From contig JADFYU010000008.1 in the NCBI GenBank assembly GCA_015232865.1, positions 29,748 through 93,747 of the forward strand: 64,000 bases of DNA, given 5' to 3'. The notes below the pieces were generated by a model, which saw only the letters and a program-made list of their open reading frames with translations, had not been told where the DNA came from and did no database searches. Shown piece by piece: positions 9,709 to 18,858 of this stretch (the first letter of the stretch is position 1; each line of letters starts with the position of its first letter). The stretch comes from Magnetococcales bacterium. Lineage in GTDB: Bacteria; Pseudomonadota; Magnetococcia; Magnetococcales; UBA8363. Made by a program: the position numbers and the translations under genes.

Positions 9709-11891
9709 GCGGTCCACCAGGCCGGAAGCTGTTCCATCCCGTATTGATAGCCGCATTCAACAATGGCGGCACCTTGGCGAAAACCGAACATCGGATAGCC
9801 GGAGACCGGCGGTTGCAGGTAGAGATCGGCCATTTGTCGGGCGTTGGGCTGTTGGGCTACGGCTCCGATGATGCTGGTGCGGGTAATGATATCGACGATG
9901 CCGGGGGTGTGTCCCCCCCCTTTATTGCGGCCAAAACGCTCTTTCAATACCTGCCAACCGGTCAGTTGCGTCACATCCTTGCTGACGTTCAACCGGTCTC
10001 TGATATTGACATCAATGGCAACGATAAGGGCGTGGCTGAAATCTCTGCGCATGACATCCACCGGCACATTGTCCAACACGGCGGCATCCACCAACAGATC
10101 GCCGTCATCCGGTATCGGTGGCAGCAATCCGGCCGGGGAGTTGCTGGCCAAAACCGCTTTCCATAACAGACCGTTCATGTGGGTCTTGAGGTTGGCCTGG
10201 CTGAGATTGCAGGAGACGCTGAAATAGGGATTCCACATATCTTCGATACAGATCTGACCGAAAAACTTCCGCGCCCTGGTCGCCATGGGTACACCGGAAA
10301 TCAGGGAGAGGATTGGAATACCCGGCCTCTGTCCGCTTGTGGCAAATTGAACGATGTTTTCCAGAATACTCTCACTGTCGAATCCCAACAAATAGGCGGC
10401 ACCGATCAAAGCGCCGATGCTATTGCCTCCGACAATATCGATGGGAATGGACAACTCTTTCATGGCCTTGAGAATTCCGATGTGGGCCAAACCACGTGCC
10501 CCTCCACCGCCAAGCACCACCCCCACCGCACGTCCAGTCAAAAACCGGGCCAGCCGTTGAAAATCGACCGCGTTCCCGACTCGAAGATGATGATGCTGTT
10601 TGATGGAACGGTTTTGCAACCAAAGTAAGGTGTTCTCAGGACGAGCAAGGTTTGGGCTGTGAACCAGTACCAGGCTTTTATGCAGCAGATCAAACCAAGG
10701 CTCTTTTGCCAGTTGCTTCTCCAGATTGGTCAGGGCAAAAGCCTGGTCCGCAGAATGGGTGATGAACAACAGATGGTCGGCCTGACGGATACACTGACGG
10801 GTCCAGGAGGTGTATTCAGGCTCACCTTGCAGAATCAGAAAATCATAATGGTGCTCCAACTCGGCCAAAAGCTCCATGAATGCGGTATCAATCTCATCCC
10901 GATGAAGCAGACGATCCGACTGCCGTTCATTGTGAAGGCATTTGACCGTACCAAACCGTCCCAACGCATCCGCCAACCCTTGAGCCATGGTTTCGACCGA
11001 TTGATCGGATTGCAGAGGAACCAGGGTAATGACGTTGCTAAAATCGATTTTTGCCTGTTTTGGTTTAGAAAAATGGTTGAAAATAACCTGCGAAAAAGCC
11101 TGGTTGACCGAGATTGGATGGCGCACCAACAGGGTTGAAAAAGCGGTTCGATCCAGAAGGGCGACGGTGGAATCCCGAACCGCCGTCACATCCACTTGTC
11201 GGGGAATACCCAGAATAAGCCCCATTTCTCCAAGACTGCTGCCGGGCCCGTGATCGCTGAGCAGATGACGGGTTCCATTTCCGTCAACCCAGGATGCACG
11301 CAATCGACCACTGACCACTATCAGCAAGGAATCTCCCGTATCACCTTGCTGAAGAATGAGGCTGCCTCCGGTATAATTGCGCAGGGTGATGAGGGTGATC
11401 AGATCCTGAATGACTGCCGGTTCCAGAGGAAAATTGGAGCTTTGCTGACTCAGCACCCCATGCATCCGTTTTTGTTCCCCGACAAGGGTTTGGAATGCCG
11501 GGATTGTTGCCAGGGATTTTTCATGTTCCCGCGCCAGAATGCGAACCGTATCCTGACTGAGAAAAAGCAAACGGCAACCACCGCTGCAACGAATGGTCCG
11601 GGGCCAGACATGGTTCTGTTTGGCGGAGGGTGTGCCAATGATGGCAGCCGGCTCCCGCAGCAACGGATGGGATGTTCCATCATCTGCCAACTCTTCCAGA
11701 TCACCATTCAGATAGATATAAAGCCCTTGTTGCGCCTGGCCTGCCAAACAGAGATGGTCACCGGCCTGCCCCGACCACGGTTCGGCATTGGCCAATATTA
11801 ATTTGAGAAGGGGAGCCTCTTGATTCTGAAAGGTGGTCGATTCAAGGAGAATCGGCAACAACTGGTCTGCTTGTGTTTCCATGGTGTTCAT
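9693..11891 (-). CDS. patatin-like phospholipase with two cyclic-nucleotide-binding domains (NTE/RssA type)
   Basis: A serine hydrolase of about 732 residues, taking the ATG at 11891 (GGAG nine bases upstream) rather than the ATG at 11924, which has no ribosome site. Two cNMP-binding-like domains come first: about 20-125 (AGDHLCLAGQAQQGLYIYLN) and about 155-270 (GGSLILQQGDTGDSLLIVVS, ending GEMGLILGIPRQVDV). A middle Rossmann-like region follows (about 280-440). The patatin domain holds the oxyanion loop GGGGARG near 460, nucleophile GNSIG near 487, and the dyad Asp in LVDAAVLDNVP near 601, where the usual DG[GA] is DAA. Homologues hydrolyse lyso- and phospholipids at the membrane; nucleotide control is plausible by architecture only. 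It converges on the radical SAM gene, sharing CTAG for both stops. Confidence 0.88.
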   Translation of the reverse strand: MNTMETQADQLLPILLESTTFQNQEAPLLKLILANAEPWSGQAGDHLCLAGQAQQGLYIYLNGDLEELADDGTSHPLLREPAAIIGTPSAKQNHVWPRTIRCSGGCRLLFLSQDTVRILAREHEKSLATIPAFQTLVGEQKRMHGVLSQQSSNFPLEPAVIQDLITLITLRNYTGGSLILQQGDTGDSLLIVVSGRLRASWVDGNGTRHLLSDHGPGSSLGEMGLILGIPRQVDVTAVRDSTVALLDRTAFSTLLVRHPISVNQAFSQVIFNHFSKPKQAKIDFSNVITLVPLQSDQSVETMAQGLADALGRFGTVKCLHNERQSDRLLHRDEIDTAFMELLAELEHHYDFLILQGEPEYTSWTRQCIRQADHLLFITHSADQAFALTNLEKQLAKEPWFDLLHKSLVLVHSPNLARPENTLLWLQNRSIKQHHHLRVGNAVDFQRLARFLTGRAVGVVLGGGGARGLAHIGILKAMKELSIPIDIVGGNSIGALIGAAYLLGFDSESILENIVQFATSGQRPGIPILSLISGVPMATRARKFFGQICIEDMWNPYFSVSCNLSQANLKTHMNGLLWKAVLASNSPAGLLPPIPDDGDLLVDAAVLDNVPVDVMRRDFSHALIVAIDVNIRDRLNVSKDVTQLTGWQVLKERFGRNKGGGHTPGIVDIITRTSIIGAVAQQPNARQMADLYLQPPVSGYPMFGFRQGAAIVECGYQYGMEQLPAWWTANCRI

Positions 11892-12128
11892 ACGTTTCAA
11901 CTCCAGAAAGAGACTGTATTCCATCTGAAGTCACACGATTCAGGTCTATACAATAAACAGCCCCAACCCATTCCAGATCAATCAGGCAACGGGCAGATCT
12001 TTTCCATGTTGATCATTTCATTAGCCCTCCAACTGCTATAGTGTGTCCGCAAGTGCGTCGGCATGCAATTTATTTTAGTTTCTCCGTTATCAATCCCAGG
12101 CCACAACCGTTCTGAGAAGGAAATATCC

Positions 12129-13028
12129 ATGAAGGAAGATCAAGCGAGTTCCACCGCCTTTACCGTACTTCAAGGACTGTTATACACCGCCCGCTATAAA
12201 AAGGAGCTTGACCTGGTTTCCGATGAAACCGTCGAAGTCTGTCAGAAAATCCTCCAAGACTCCGACGAGGGACGACGGCGCTTATCTCAATTGGACAACC
12301 CCCTGTTTCGGATCGCTTTGCCCACAATCGAACGACTGGTCATGCCGGGGATCTCTCTCCACTATGCCCTGCGCAAACGTTACATCGAACAGAAGGTGGT
12401 CCGGGCCATTCAGGATGGAACGACACAGATCGTCAGCCTGGGGGCCGGTTTTGATACGCTGCTCTGGAGATTGCATCAAAAACATCCGACCATTCACCTG
12501 ATTGAAATCGACCACCCTTCTACCAGCATCGTCAAACAGGCGGCCCTATCGGTTGAAAAAAAGTCTGCCTCTACCCTGAATTTTCTACCGGTGGACCTCT
12601 CTTGCCATAGTCTACGGGAGGTTTTACAAGAATTTGACGGATTTGATCCTCAGCGCAAAACTCTATTCATCTGCGAAGGGGTGTTGATGTATCTGGATGA
12701 ACAGGCGGTGGTAACGGTGCTGAAGACGTTGCAACGGTTAACCCGCCATCCGATCCAGTTTATCTTTTCCGCCGTAGCCCCCATGAACTCCACCTATAAC
12801 AATACCGGTCCTTTGCTCAAGTTTTATCTGATGTTCAAGGGAGAACCCCTGAACTGGACCATCGAGCGGGAGGCATTATCAGGATTTCTCACCCCGTTGG
12901 ATTATCGCATTCAAGAGCTTGCTGATGCCGATTTTCTCAGTCACCATCTGCTCAAACCGACCTTCTTCCCCCCCCTGCACCGAGGGGAATTTCTGGCATC
13001 GGTCGAAGCGGACCCCATAGCCGGATAG
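12129..13028 (+). CDS. class I SAM-dependent O-methyltransferase (LCM/TcmP-like family)
   Basis: A cytoplasmic methyltransferase of 299 residues. The ATG at 12129 follows AGAAGGAAA at good spacing; an upstream in-frame ATG at 12063 has none. SAM motif I reads IVSLGAGFDTLLWRL, the acidic ribose-binding strand LIEIDHPST, and the family mark CEGVLMYL lies in the middle. This pattern is that of the leucine-carboxyl-methyltransferase-like COG3315 group, which contains polyketide O-methyltransferases as well as many proteins of unknown substrate. It stands alone on its strand about 2.4 kb beyond the radical SAM gene. Modification of the NRPS product is a tempting guess without direct evidence. Confidence 0.85.
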   Translation: MKEDQASSTAFTVLQGLLYTARYKKELDLVSDETVEVCQKILQDSDEGRRRLSQLDNPLFRIALPTIERLVMPGISLHYALRKRYIEQKVVRAIQDGTTQIVSLGAGFDTLLWRLHQKHPTIHLIEIDHPSTSIVKQAALSVEKKSASTLNFLPVDLSCHSLREVLQEFDGFDPQRKTLFICEGVLMYLDEQAVVTVLKTLQRLTRHPIQFIFSAVAPMNSTYNNTGPLLKFYLMFKGEPLNWTIEREALSGFLTPLDYRIQELADADFLSHHLLKPTFFPPLHRGEFLASVEADPIAG

Positions 13029-13191
13029 ACCCTTTCTCATGGCGTTACCTTGGGCCGGGAACGGGCAGGGATGGAGGAAAAAAGATTACGAAGTGAATAT
13101 GAACATCTTTCGATACGGCCCTGGCTGAGCCGGATCGCTGAAGTCGTGCCGGGCGCAGTGGACCAAAACAGACAGACTCAGGCAGAGGATT

Positions 13192-13509
13192 TTAATGAAC
13201 GGTATTCTTGGGCTGGTAGAGTCCATTTGAGAATAAAACAAAATATTTGTGCAGGTTGGGATTTTCGATCGGTTCTGAGGTGGAGTCGATTTGCAGGTTC
13301 CGCTCGGCCACATAACTTTCACTCTGGCTACCGTGTACCAGGATTTGATACCACGGCTGCTCTTTTGGTGGACGGGTTCGGGCCATCAGGTCATACCATA
13401 CCGGATCTTTTTGATAGGATGGATCGACATCGACCACCACACCCCGATAGCGAAACAGGTTATGGTAGACAACCTGGCCGACAAAAAACTTTGAAGATGG
13501 AATAGACAT
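13192..13509 (-). CDS. hspQ: heat shock protein HspQ (hemimethylated-DNA-binding YccV family)
   Basis: A 105-residue cytoplasmic protein matching the compact HspQ/YccV family: KFFVGQVVYHNLFRYRGVVV at the start, DVDPSY, and WYQILVHG near the middle, then SYVAERNL. In Escherichia coli HspQ is a heat-induced protein that binds hemimethylated oriC DNA and acts as a specificity factor for the Lon protease. It lies 41 bases behind the CopD-like gene on the same strand and may be cotranscribed with it; htpG, another chaperone, is the next gene upstream. An overlapping 151-codon plus-strand frame is a shadow. Confidence 0.88.
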   Translation of the reverse strand: MSIPSSKFFVGQVVYHNLFRYRGVVVDVDPSYQKDPVWYDLMARTRPPKEQPWYQILVHGSQSESYVAERNLQIDSTSEPIENPNLHKYFVLFSNGLYQPKNTVH

Positions 13510-13550
13510 GATTCACCAAATCAAATATCCAGGAACAACTCCCACTCAGG

Positions 13551-14006
13551 TCAGACAAAATACCGGCCAGCAACCGCAACAATACTGGTGACAATACCCA
13601 AAAAAAGATTGATACCGACAATCCGACGAATTTTCAGCATAAACATTCCGGCCTCGGGAAACAGTTCCTCCTTGACACGAATTTTAAACTGTTTATAGGG
13701 GCCAAAAAAGATATAAAAAAAGAGTCCGATCATCAGCAGACCGATGCCCTGCATCAGGTGTATATGAAAGCCCAGTCCGGCCATGCCGCCATAGTATCGA
13801 AAAACCAACAGATATCCGCTTAGCGGCAGAACAAGAACGGCAACCCAGACCAACTTCATGAAGCGGCCCAGCACCTGAAACCACAGGTTGATCCGCTCTG
13901 GCAATGAAAGAAATTCTGCGGAGGGCCTGAGCACGAAATGAGCAAAAAACATTCCGCCGACCCACACCAAAACAGCAAGCAGATGGATGGTCAATAAATA
14001 TGACAC
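13551..14006 (-). CDS. CopD-like integral membrane protein
   Basis: A 151-residue inner-membrane protein with four hydrophobic helices. The first helix has HLLAVLVWVGGMFFAHFVL, a His-bearing helix followed by WVGG as in CopD/YcnJ-type and related haem- or copper-associated membrane proteins; another His pair lies in GFHIHLMQGIGLLMIG. The C-terminal helix reads LFLGIVTSIVAVAGRYF. The family is associated with copper resistance or unknown redox roles, so the name is by resemblance. It precedes hspQ by 41 bases. Upstream, a full copy of the intergenic repeat (14027-14187) separates it from htpG and may carry its promoter or terminate htpG read-through. Confidence 0.6.
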   Translation of the reverse strand: MSYLLTIHLLAVLVWVGGMFFAHFVLRPSAEFLSLPERINLWFQVLGRFMKLVWVAVLVLPLSGYLLVFRYYGGMAGLGFHIHLMQGIGLLMIGLFFYIFFGPYKQFKIRVKEELFPEAGMFMLKIRRIVGINLFLGIVTSIVAVAGRYFV

Positions 14007-14026
14007 GGTACCCCCATTATTTTTCC

Positions 14027-14187
14027 GTATCCAGCAGTTGGGCGTGCATCACGGTGCAACAGAGCGGATTTCTGATAAATCTGAAAAAATCGAGGGCCGC
14101 CAGTTGGTGATCCGATTACTTTCTGATTGGCCAGAAAAATCACCAGGTCGTGCCGGTGATGTGCAAACAACCGTCAAATCTAGGTTT
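14027..14187. repeat. full-length but diverged copy of the CCTAG palindromic repeat
   Basis: About 160 bases. The left end reads TATCCAGCAGTTGGGCGTGC and the right end, on the other strand, CCTAGATTTGACGGTTG. It matches the element at 27684-27846 in length and internal order: CAGTTG, GGTGCAACA, a central A-run with inner stem, then GTGCCGG and the right terminus. No reading frame. It lies just upstream of the CopD-like gene. Confidence 0.7.
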
Positions 14188-14262
14188 AGTCAAACGACTC
14201 GGACAACATAACACTCTCTTGGCTATTATTCCAGTTCATTAGCCCCGCTTCTTGAGGAATCT

Positions 14263-14314
14263 GATGAGAAAAAAAGGCCGGAACAGGTGTTGTTCCGGCC
14301 TTTTTTTTCTCATC
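14263..14314 (-). terminator. intrinsic terminator downstream of htpG (bidirectional hairpin)
   Basis: GGCCGGAACA (14276-14285) pairs perfectly with TGTTCCGGCC (14291-14300) around a five-base loop. Flanking A7 and T8 runs and then GATGAG/CTCATC extend the symmetry to 23 bases per arm. Read on the minus strand the stem is followed by seven T, a strong intrinsic terminator for htpG; it would also work on the plus strand. A half repeat CCTAGATTCGGCAGT starts at 14314. Confidence 0.85.
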
Positions 14315-14525
14315 CTAGATTCGGCAGTAACTTGACAATCTAGTGCTCTTGCTCTCGTTAATTGACAGGTTAAAATCTGCACGACCATAAGTTAAAACGG
14401 GTTGGTTTTTTCGGGGCTTTGCCCCCGCACCCCACTGAGGCTGAGAACCGCCCCAGACCCCTCCCTTTTTTCTTAATTGTTTTTTTGGCCTTCGGCCTGC
14501 CCATCAATTGATGAGTGCTGAAGCA
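14314..14525. other. intergenic stretch with half repeat and GGGGC-TTT-GCCCC motif
   Basis: No gene is seen. It begins with CCTAGATTCGGCAGT (14314-14328), one arm of the repeat family. At 14412-14427 stands CGGGGCTTTGCCCCCG, a small hairpin followed by GCACCCC; very similar strings recur between genes of magnetospirilla and related bacteria, as I recall. GGCCTTCGGCC follows near 14490 and AGTGCTTCAGCACT near 14512, both hairpin-forming, just past the htpG stop. Confidence 0.5.
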
Positions 14526-16469
14526 CTAGGAGGAGATCTCCAACAACAGATTGTTGAGCCGTTTGACAAAATCGGTTGGATCTTCCAACTGACCGCCTTC
14601 ACTGAGCAGAGCTTGATCGTGGAGCAGGCTGGCAAGATCTGAAAAGCGCTCGTCGCTACCTTCGCCCTTTAAGCGCAAAATCAGTGGATGGGTCGGGTTC
14701 AATTCCAAAATCCGGCGGGTCTCTCCAACCGACTGCCCGGCCTCTTTCAGAATCCGCTCCATGGTGGAACTCATATCGAACTCTCCCCCAACCAGACAGG
14801 CGGGAGAGTCGGTCAGACGGTTGGTCATACGGACCTCTTTGATCTTGCCGTCCAGACATTTCTGCACCCGTTCGACAAACTCTTTAAAGTCATCTTCGGT
14901 TTTTTTCCGTTCTTCCTTCTCTTGCTCATCCTCCAGGTTGCCCAGATCCAACCCCCCTTTGGCAACCGATTGCAGGGATTTGCCGTCAAACTCCGTCAGG
15001 TGAGAGGTCACCCATTCGTCAACCCGGTCGGAGAGAAGTAGAACCTCGATGCCCTTCTTTTTAAAGATCTCCAGATGCGGGCTGTTTTTGGCCGCAGCAT
15101 AGCTCTCACCAGAGACATAATAGATTTTTTCCTGCTCCGGCTTCATGCGGGCGACATAATCGGCCAGAGAGACGGTCTGTTTGTCTGAATTCTCGGTGGT
15201 GGTGGCGAACCGCAACAGCTTGGCAATCCGATCCTTGTTGGCAAAATCTTCAATGATTCCCTCTTTGAGAACCAGACCGAATGCCGACCAGAACTCGCCA
15301 TATTTTTCCGGCTCGTTTTTGGCCAGATCATCCAGCAAGGAGAAGATCTTGCTCACTGCCCCTTTTTTGATGGCTTCAACCATGGGGCTGCCCTGAAGAA
15401 TCTCACGGGAGACATTCAGCGGCAAATCCGCTGAGTCGATCACCCCTCGAACAAACCTGAAATAGCGGGGCATCAACTCCTTGGCCCCCTCCATGATGAA
15501 AACACGCCGGGTATAGAGTTTCACCCCGTTTTTGGCATCTCGATCCCAGAGATCAAACGGAGAGGTTTTGGGGATATAGAGCAGCAGGGTGTACTCTTGG
15601 GTGCCTTCCAAACGAGCATGAACATGGGCCAACGGGTCAGAGAAATCGTGGCCGACATGCTTATAAAATTCGTTGTATTCCTCGTCGGTTATCTCACTTT
15701 TTGGTCTAGCCCACAAAGCGGTCGCTTTGTTGACAGTCTCCCACTCCGGCGCTTTCTCCTCCGTCTCTTCACTCTTTTCCGACTCGCCCTCTTTTGCTTC
15801 GTCATCAAAGTCCGACATGTCGGGCTTGAGCATCAGGATGGGCCAGGCCACATGATCGGAGAATTTACGAACAATGGAGCGCAGTCTATACTCCTCCAAA
15901 AACTCTTTTTGTTCCTCTTTGATATGAAGAACGATTTCAGTACCGCGTTGAGTTTTTTCTACCGGCTCCAGTGAATATTCGCCATCGCCCGCCGACTCCC
16001 AGCAAATGCCCTGATCCGGGTTATCACCGGCTTTTCGAGTTGTCAGGGTCACTTTGTCAGCGACAATGAAAGCGGAATAAAATCCAACGCCAAATTGGCC
16101 GATCAAGTTGGAATCCTTGGCTTGATCTCCAGTCAGGGATTTGAAAAATTCCTTGGTTCCCGATTTGGCAATGGTGCCGATGTTACTGACGACCTCTTCA
16201 CGATTCATTCCGATTCCATTGTCGGTGATGGTCAGAGTTCCCGCTTCAGAATCGACCGTAACCCGGATGGAAAGATTGGCGTCTCCTTCGTACAGATCAT
16301 TATTGGAAAGTGCTTCAAATCGCAGTTTATCCGCCGCGTCCGATGCGTTGGAGATCAGTTCACGTAAAAAAATCTCTTTATTGCTGTACAGGGAATGAAT
16401 CATCAGGTCCAGCAGTTGGCGGACCTCTGTTTGGAATACCCGTGTTTCTTTCTGTTCTGTCTGACTCAT
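14526..16469 (-). CDS. htpG: molecular chaperone HtpG (Hsp90)
   Basis: A cytosolic ATP-dependent chaperone of 647 residues, normal family length. The start at 16469 ([12 protein letters not shown]) has GAGG six to seven bases upstream; an earlier in-frame codon at 16487 adds six unlikely residues. The GHKL ATPase domain shows [22 protein letters not shown] and [13 protein letters not shown]; the middle domain carries the catalytic Arg region SREILQGS; the acidic linker holds [15 protein letters not shown] residues. HtpG helps fold and remodel clients in stress. No sigma32-type promoter or CIRCE element was recognised in the 434 bases upstream. A strong hairpin terminator lies about 220 bases downstream. 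Confidence 0.97.
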   Translation of the reverse strand: MSQTEQKETRVFQTEVRQLLDLMIHSLYSNKEIFLRELISNASDAADKLRFEALSNNDLYEGDANLSIRVTVDSEAGTLTITDNGIGMNREEVVSNIGTIAKSGTKEFFKSLTGDQAKDSNLIGQFGVGFYSAFIVADKVTLTTRKAGDNPDQGICWESAGDGEYSLEPVEKTQRGTEIVLHIKEEQKEFLEEYRLRSIVRKFSDHVAWPILMLKPDMSDFDDEAKEGESEKSEETEEKAPEWETVNKATALWARPKSEITDEEYNEFYKHVGHDFSDPLAHVHARLEGTQEYTLLLYIPKTSPFDLWDRDAKNGVKLYTRRVFIMEGAKELMPRYFRFVRGVIDSADLPLNVSREILQGSPMVEAIKKGAVSKIFSLLDDLAKNEPEKYGEFWSAFGLVLKEGIIEDFANKDRIAKLLRFATTTENSDKQTVSLADYVARMKPEQEKIYYVSGESYAAAKNSPHLEIFKKKGIEVLLLSDRVDEWVTSHLTEFDGKSLQSVAKGGLDLGNLEDEQEKEERKKTEDDFKEFVERVQKCLDGKIKEVRMTNRLTDSPACLVGGEFDMSSTMERILKEAGQSVGETRRILELNPTHPLILRLKGEGSDERFSDLASLLHDQALLSEGGQLEDPTDFVKRLNNLLLEISS

Positions 16470-16903
16470 GGCAACCCTCAATCTCATCGTTTAAAATGTG
16501 CAAACACCAAAAAAGCTTAACCAGCGGTAGATATGGTCACGATCAAACCAATCCGCAACTCTTTTTTATCGGTAATCGTGATTTGTCCGACCGGGCACGG
16601 AGATTGGTCGGACGGAAATCCTCCAATGGCTCTATTTTTCCCGGTCATTTCTCAACCAGGAAATTATTTTACAACCCTCTGATAACAAGTCGTTTTATCT
16701 TTCCTGCATCCGGATGGACAAGACCGCCGGCCTAAAAATTTTCATGGTGGCTCCGCAGTCAAGGCTGAAGCGTTGGATTTATGAAAAAACCTCGACGGTT
16801 CGTAAAAAAACAACGGCCCTCATAAAAAAGGTATGGTATACGAGCAAAATAGCTTATGAATAGTAGTCAATACTCTTTTTCAAACAGACAAGGCGGTGAG
16901 ACC
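16470..16903. other. intergenic region between divergent htpG and the next gene
   Basis: 434 bases with no convincing gene. It should contain the htpG promoter (minus) and that of the membrane protein gene (plus). The right part is AT-rich with CATAAAAAAGGTATGGTATACGAG-like promoter composition near 16820. I see no clear operator or RNA structure. Confidence 0.4.
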
Positions 16904-17518
16904 ATGCTCTTCATTAAAAAAATCCCCCTTTTTGCCCTGCTACTCCTGATCTACAACCTGGTGGCCTTCGCCCATCTCTATCAGCCACAACTCACTTTAC
17001 AGACTCTGGTGGCGCAGATCAATTTGGGATCCGGGACGGTATTTCTCTGCAACATTGGCGATCTGCTGGTTATTTCCGGTCTTGGCCTGGTCTACCTGGA
17101 ACTGCTGAAATATACAAAAACCACCAAACCCCACTTAACTGAACATTTGCTCTCTCTCGGGGTGTTCGTGCTGTTCATGGTCGAATTTTTCCTGGTTGCC
17201 GAAGCCGGTACCATGGTTTTTCTGCTTTTGACCATCATGTCTCTTCTGGATCTGATCGGCGGGCTAAGCGTCACCCTCTCCCGTCATATCGTCATCGCCG
17301 GCACCGCCGCCGGACTGGCTTTAGAAGCGGCTCGTCAAGCAAACTCGACGCAGCCGTCGGAGGAGTCTACCCCGGACACCCCTCCGGGCCGCGAGGATGC
17401 CAATTCAGAGGAAACCCCGGTTGATGATACTCTCGATACCGAACCGCAGGCTGAAAAAAATGAGAACGATCCGCCTGGAATCATCAATTTGCGTGAGCGT
17501 GAAAAATCCAACGTTTAA
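16904..17518 (+). CDS. conserved-looking inner-membrane protein of unknown function
   Basis: A 204-residue protein starting at the ATG at 16904 (GGCGGTGAG just upstream); 16 extra codons to 16856 are possible but lack a ribosome site. Four hydrophobic segments occupy about residues 5-140 (FALLLLIYNLVAFAH, VFLCNIGDLLVISGLGLVYL, LLSLGVFVLFMVEFFLVAEA, TMVFLLLTIMSLLDLIGGLS). The last 60 residues are a polar, acidic, Pro- and Glu-rich tail, probably cytoplasmic and disordered. I do not recognise a family. It is followed by zapE in the same direction and could share its transcript, hinting at an envelope or division role without proof. Confidence 0.65.
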   Translation: MLFIKKIPLFALLLLIYNLVAFAHLYQPQLTLQTLVAQINLGSGTVFLCNIGDLLVISGLGLVYLELLKYTKTTKPHLTEHLLSLGVFVLFMVEFFLVAEAGTMVFLLLTIMSLLDLIGGLSVTLSRHIVIAGTAAGLALEAARQANSTQPSEESTPDTPPGREDANSEETPVDDTLDTEPQAEKNENDPPGIINLREREKSNV

Positions 17519-17651
17519 AAGGGATTAGATTTCAATCTAAGGATTGCGGAAAAATCAAAAAAACGCCATGATCGCCTCTATATTTCATCATGCCAGGCGT
17601 CTTTCCGGGCGTATCAAGTCAGCCCACGATTCCAAAGAGGGAGCCGCTGCC

Positions 17652-18827
17652 ATGGCGGTTTCCCCTTTGCTCCATCAGCAAAGCCAGCAGCCCTTACCGG
17701 AACCAATCGAGGCGACCAACAGCAAGTCAGCCCCACCTCCCGCACCGGCCATCAACCACGACCATCTGCCGTCTCCCTCCAAGCAGTACAAAAAAAGACG
17801 GCAACAAAAACGGCTGAAACATGACTCGGATCAAGAGGCCGTTCTGCCTCTGCTCGATCAATTCGTAGCGGATCTTCATCAACCCGTCGAGCGTGTAATC
17901 CGGCAGCGGGTAGAGATCTGGCAGGGCATCAATGGTCAGGCCACCACCCGAGGTCTCTATCTGTTTGGTCCCGTCGGTCGGGGGAAATCCATGCTGATGC
18001 AATTGGTTTTTGATGCGGTTGCCTTTGAACAAAAACGGCGGGTCCATTTTCATCCCTTCATGGAAGAGCTACACCAACGCATGCACGACACCGAACCGAC
18101 GCCGGGAATCGATGTCATGTACCAGGTTGCCAGTGAGCTGTCCAATGAGGCGAGGCTGCTCTGTTTTGACGAATTTTTTATCGACAACATCCAAGACGCC
18201 ATGCTGCTGGGTCGTCTGTTGGAATATCTGTTCAAATGCGGCGTTATCCTCTGCGCAACCAGCAACTGCGGACCAGACGGACTGTTTAAGGGCGGGTTTA
18301 ACCGCAAACGTTTTTTGCCACTGCTCAAAGATCTGCAATCCAATATCCAAGAGTTGGATCTGAGCTATGGAGCCGATTGGCGGCGGCAAGATTCGCCATC
18401 GGCTATCAAACACGAACTGACCCCAGAGCAACTCTTTTTTCAATTCTCCGCCAACCACCCCCACCCAACATCGACCGTCTTGGATCGAATGGTGGTTTTG
18501 GCAAAAGGAATCGACAAGGATATCTATTGGTTTGATTTCAAGACCCTGTGCGATCAGCAGTTGGGTCCGGCTGAATATATGGACCTCTGCAAAAAAGCCC
18601 GCGCTGTATTAATTTCCGACATTCCGCAAATGGGAGAAGATGGCACGGATGCCGCTATGCGCTTGATCATCCTGATCGACCTGCTTTACGAATATGACAT
18701 TCCACTGCGGGTTTTTTCCGATCTGCCCTTGGAAGAGATCTGTACCGAAGGTCCCGCCGCCTTTCCTTTCAAGCGAGCCGTTTCGCGAATTTTCGGGTTG
18801 ATGAAGCGAAACGTTCAGGAGAAATAG
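17652..18827 (+). CDS. zapE: cell division protein ZapE (AFG1-like ATPase)
   Basis: A P-loop ATPase of the ZapE/AFG1 family. Walker A is GPVGRGKSML, Walker B LLCFDEFFIDNIQDA, with the family signature VHFHPFMEELHQR and sensor-like CATSNCGPDGLF; the C-terminus has RIFGLMKRN. In Escherichia coli ZapE associates with the Z ring and affects FtsZ bundling under stress or low oxygen. The ATG at 17652 is preceded by AGAGGGAG at eight bases; the frame stays open to a TTG at 17544, which would add 36 basic residues. Even from 17652 the first about 55 residues are Pro-rich and basic (KQYKKRRQQKRLKHD) and outside the usual fold. It converges with the next gene. Confidence 0.88.
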   Translation: MAVSPLLHQQSQQPLPEPIEATNSKSAPPPAPAINHDHLPSPSKQYKKRRQQKRLKHDSDQEAVLPLLDQFVADLHQPVERVIRQRVEIWQGINGQATTRGLYLFGPVGRGKSMLMQLVFDAVAFEQKRRVHFHPFMEELHQRMHDTEPTPGIDVMYQVASELSNEARLLCFDEFFIDNIQDAMLLGRLLEYLFKCGVILCATSNCGPDGLFKGGFNRKRFLPLLKDLQSNIQELDLSYGADWRRQDSPSAIKHELTPEQLFFQFSANHPHPTSTVLDRMVVLAKGIDKDIYWFDFKTLCDQQLGPAEYMDLCKKARAVLISDIPQMGEDGTDAAMRLIILIDLLYEYDIPLRVFSDLPLEEICTEGPAAFPFKRAVSRIFGLMKRNVQEK

Positions 18828-18858
18828 ACAATCTGGATTTTAAATCCCGACGAGAAAA

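Noticed and set aside
13050..13505. 151-codon plus-strand frame
   Set aside because: Covers hspQ in antisense; hspQ has the complete family pattern and normal length.
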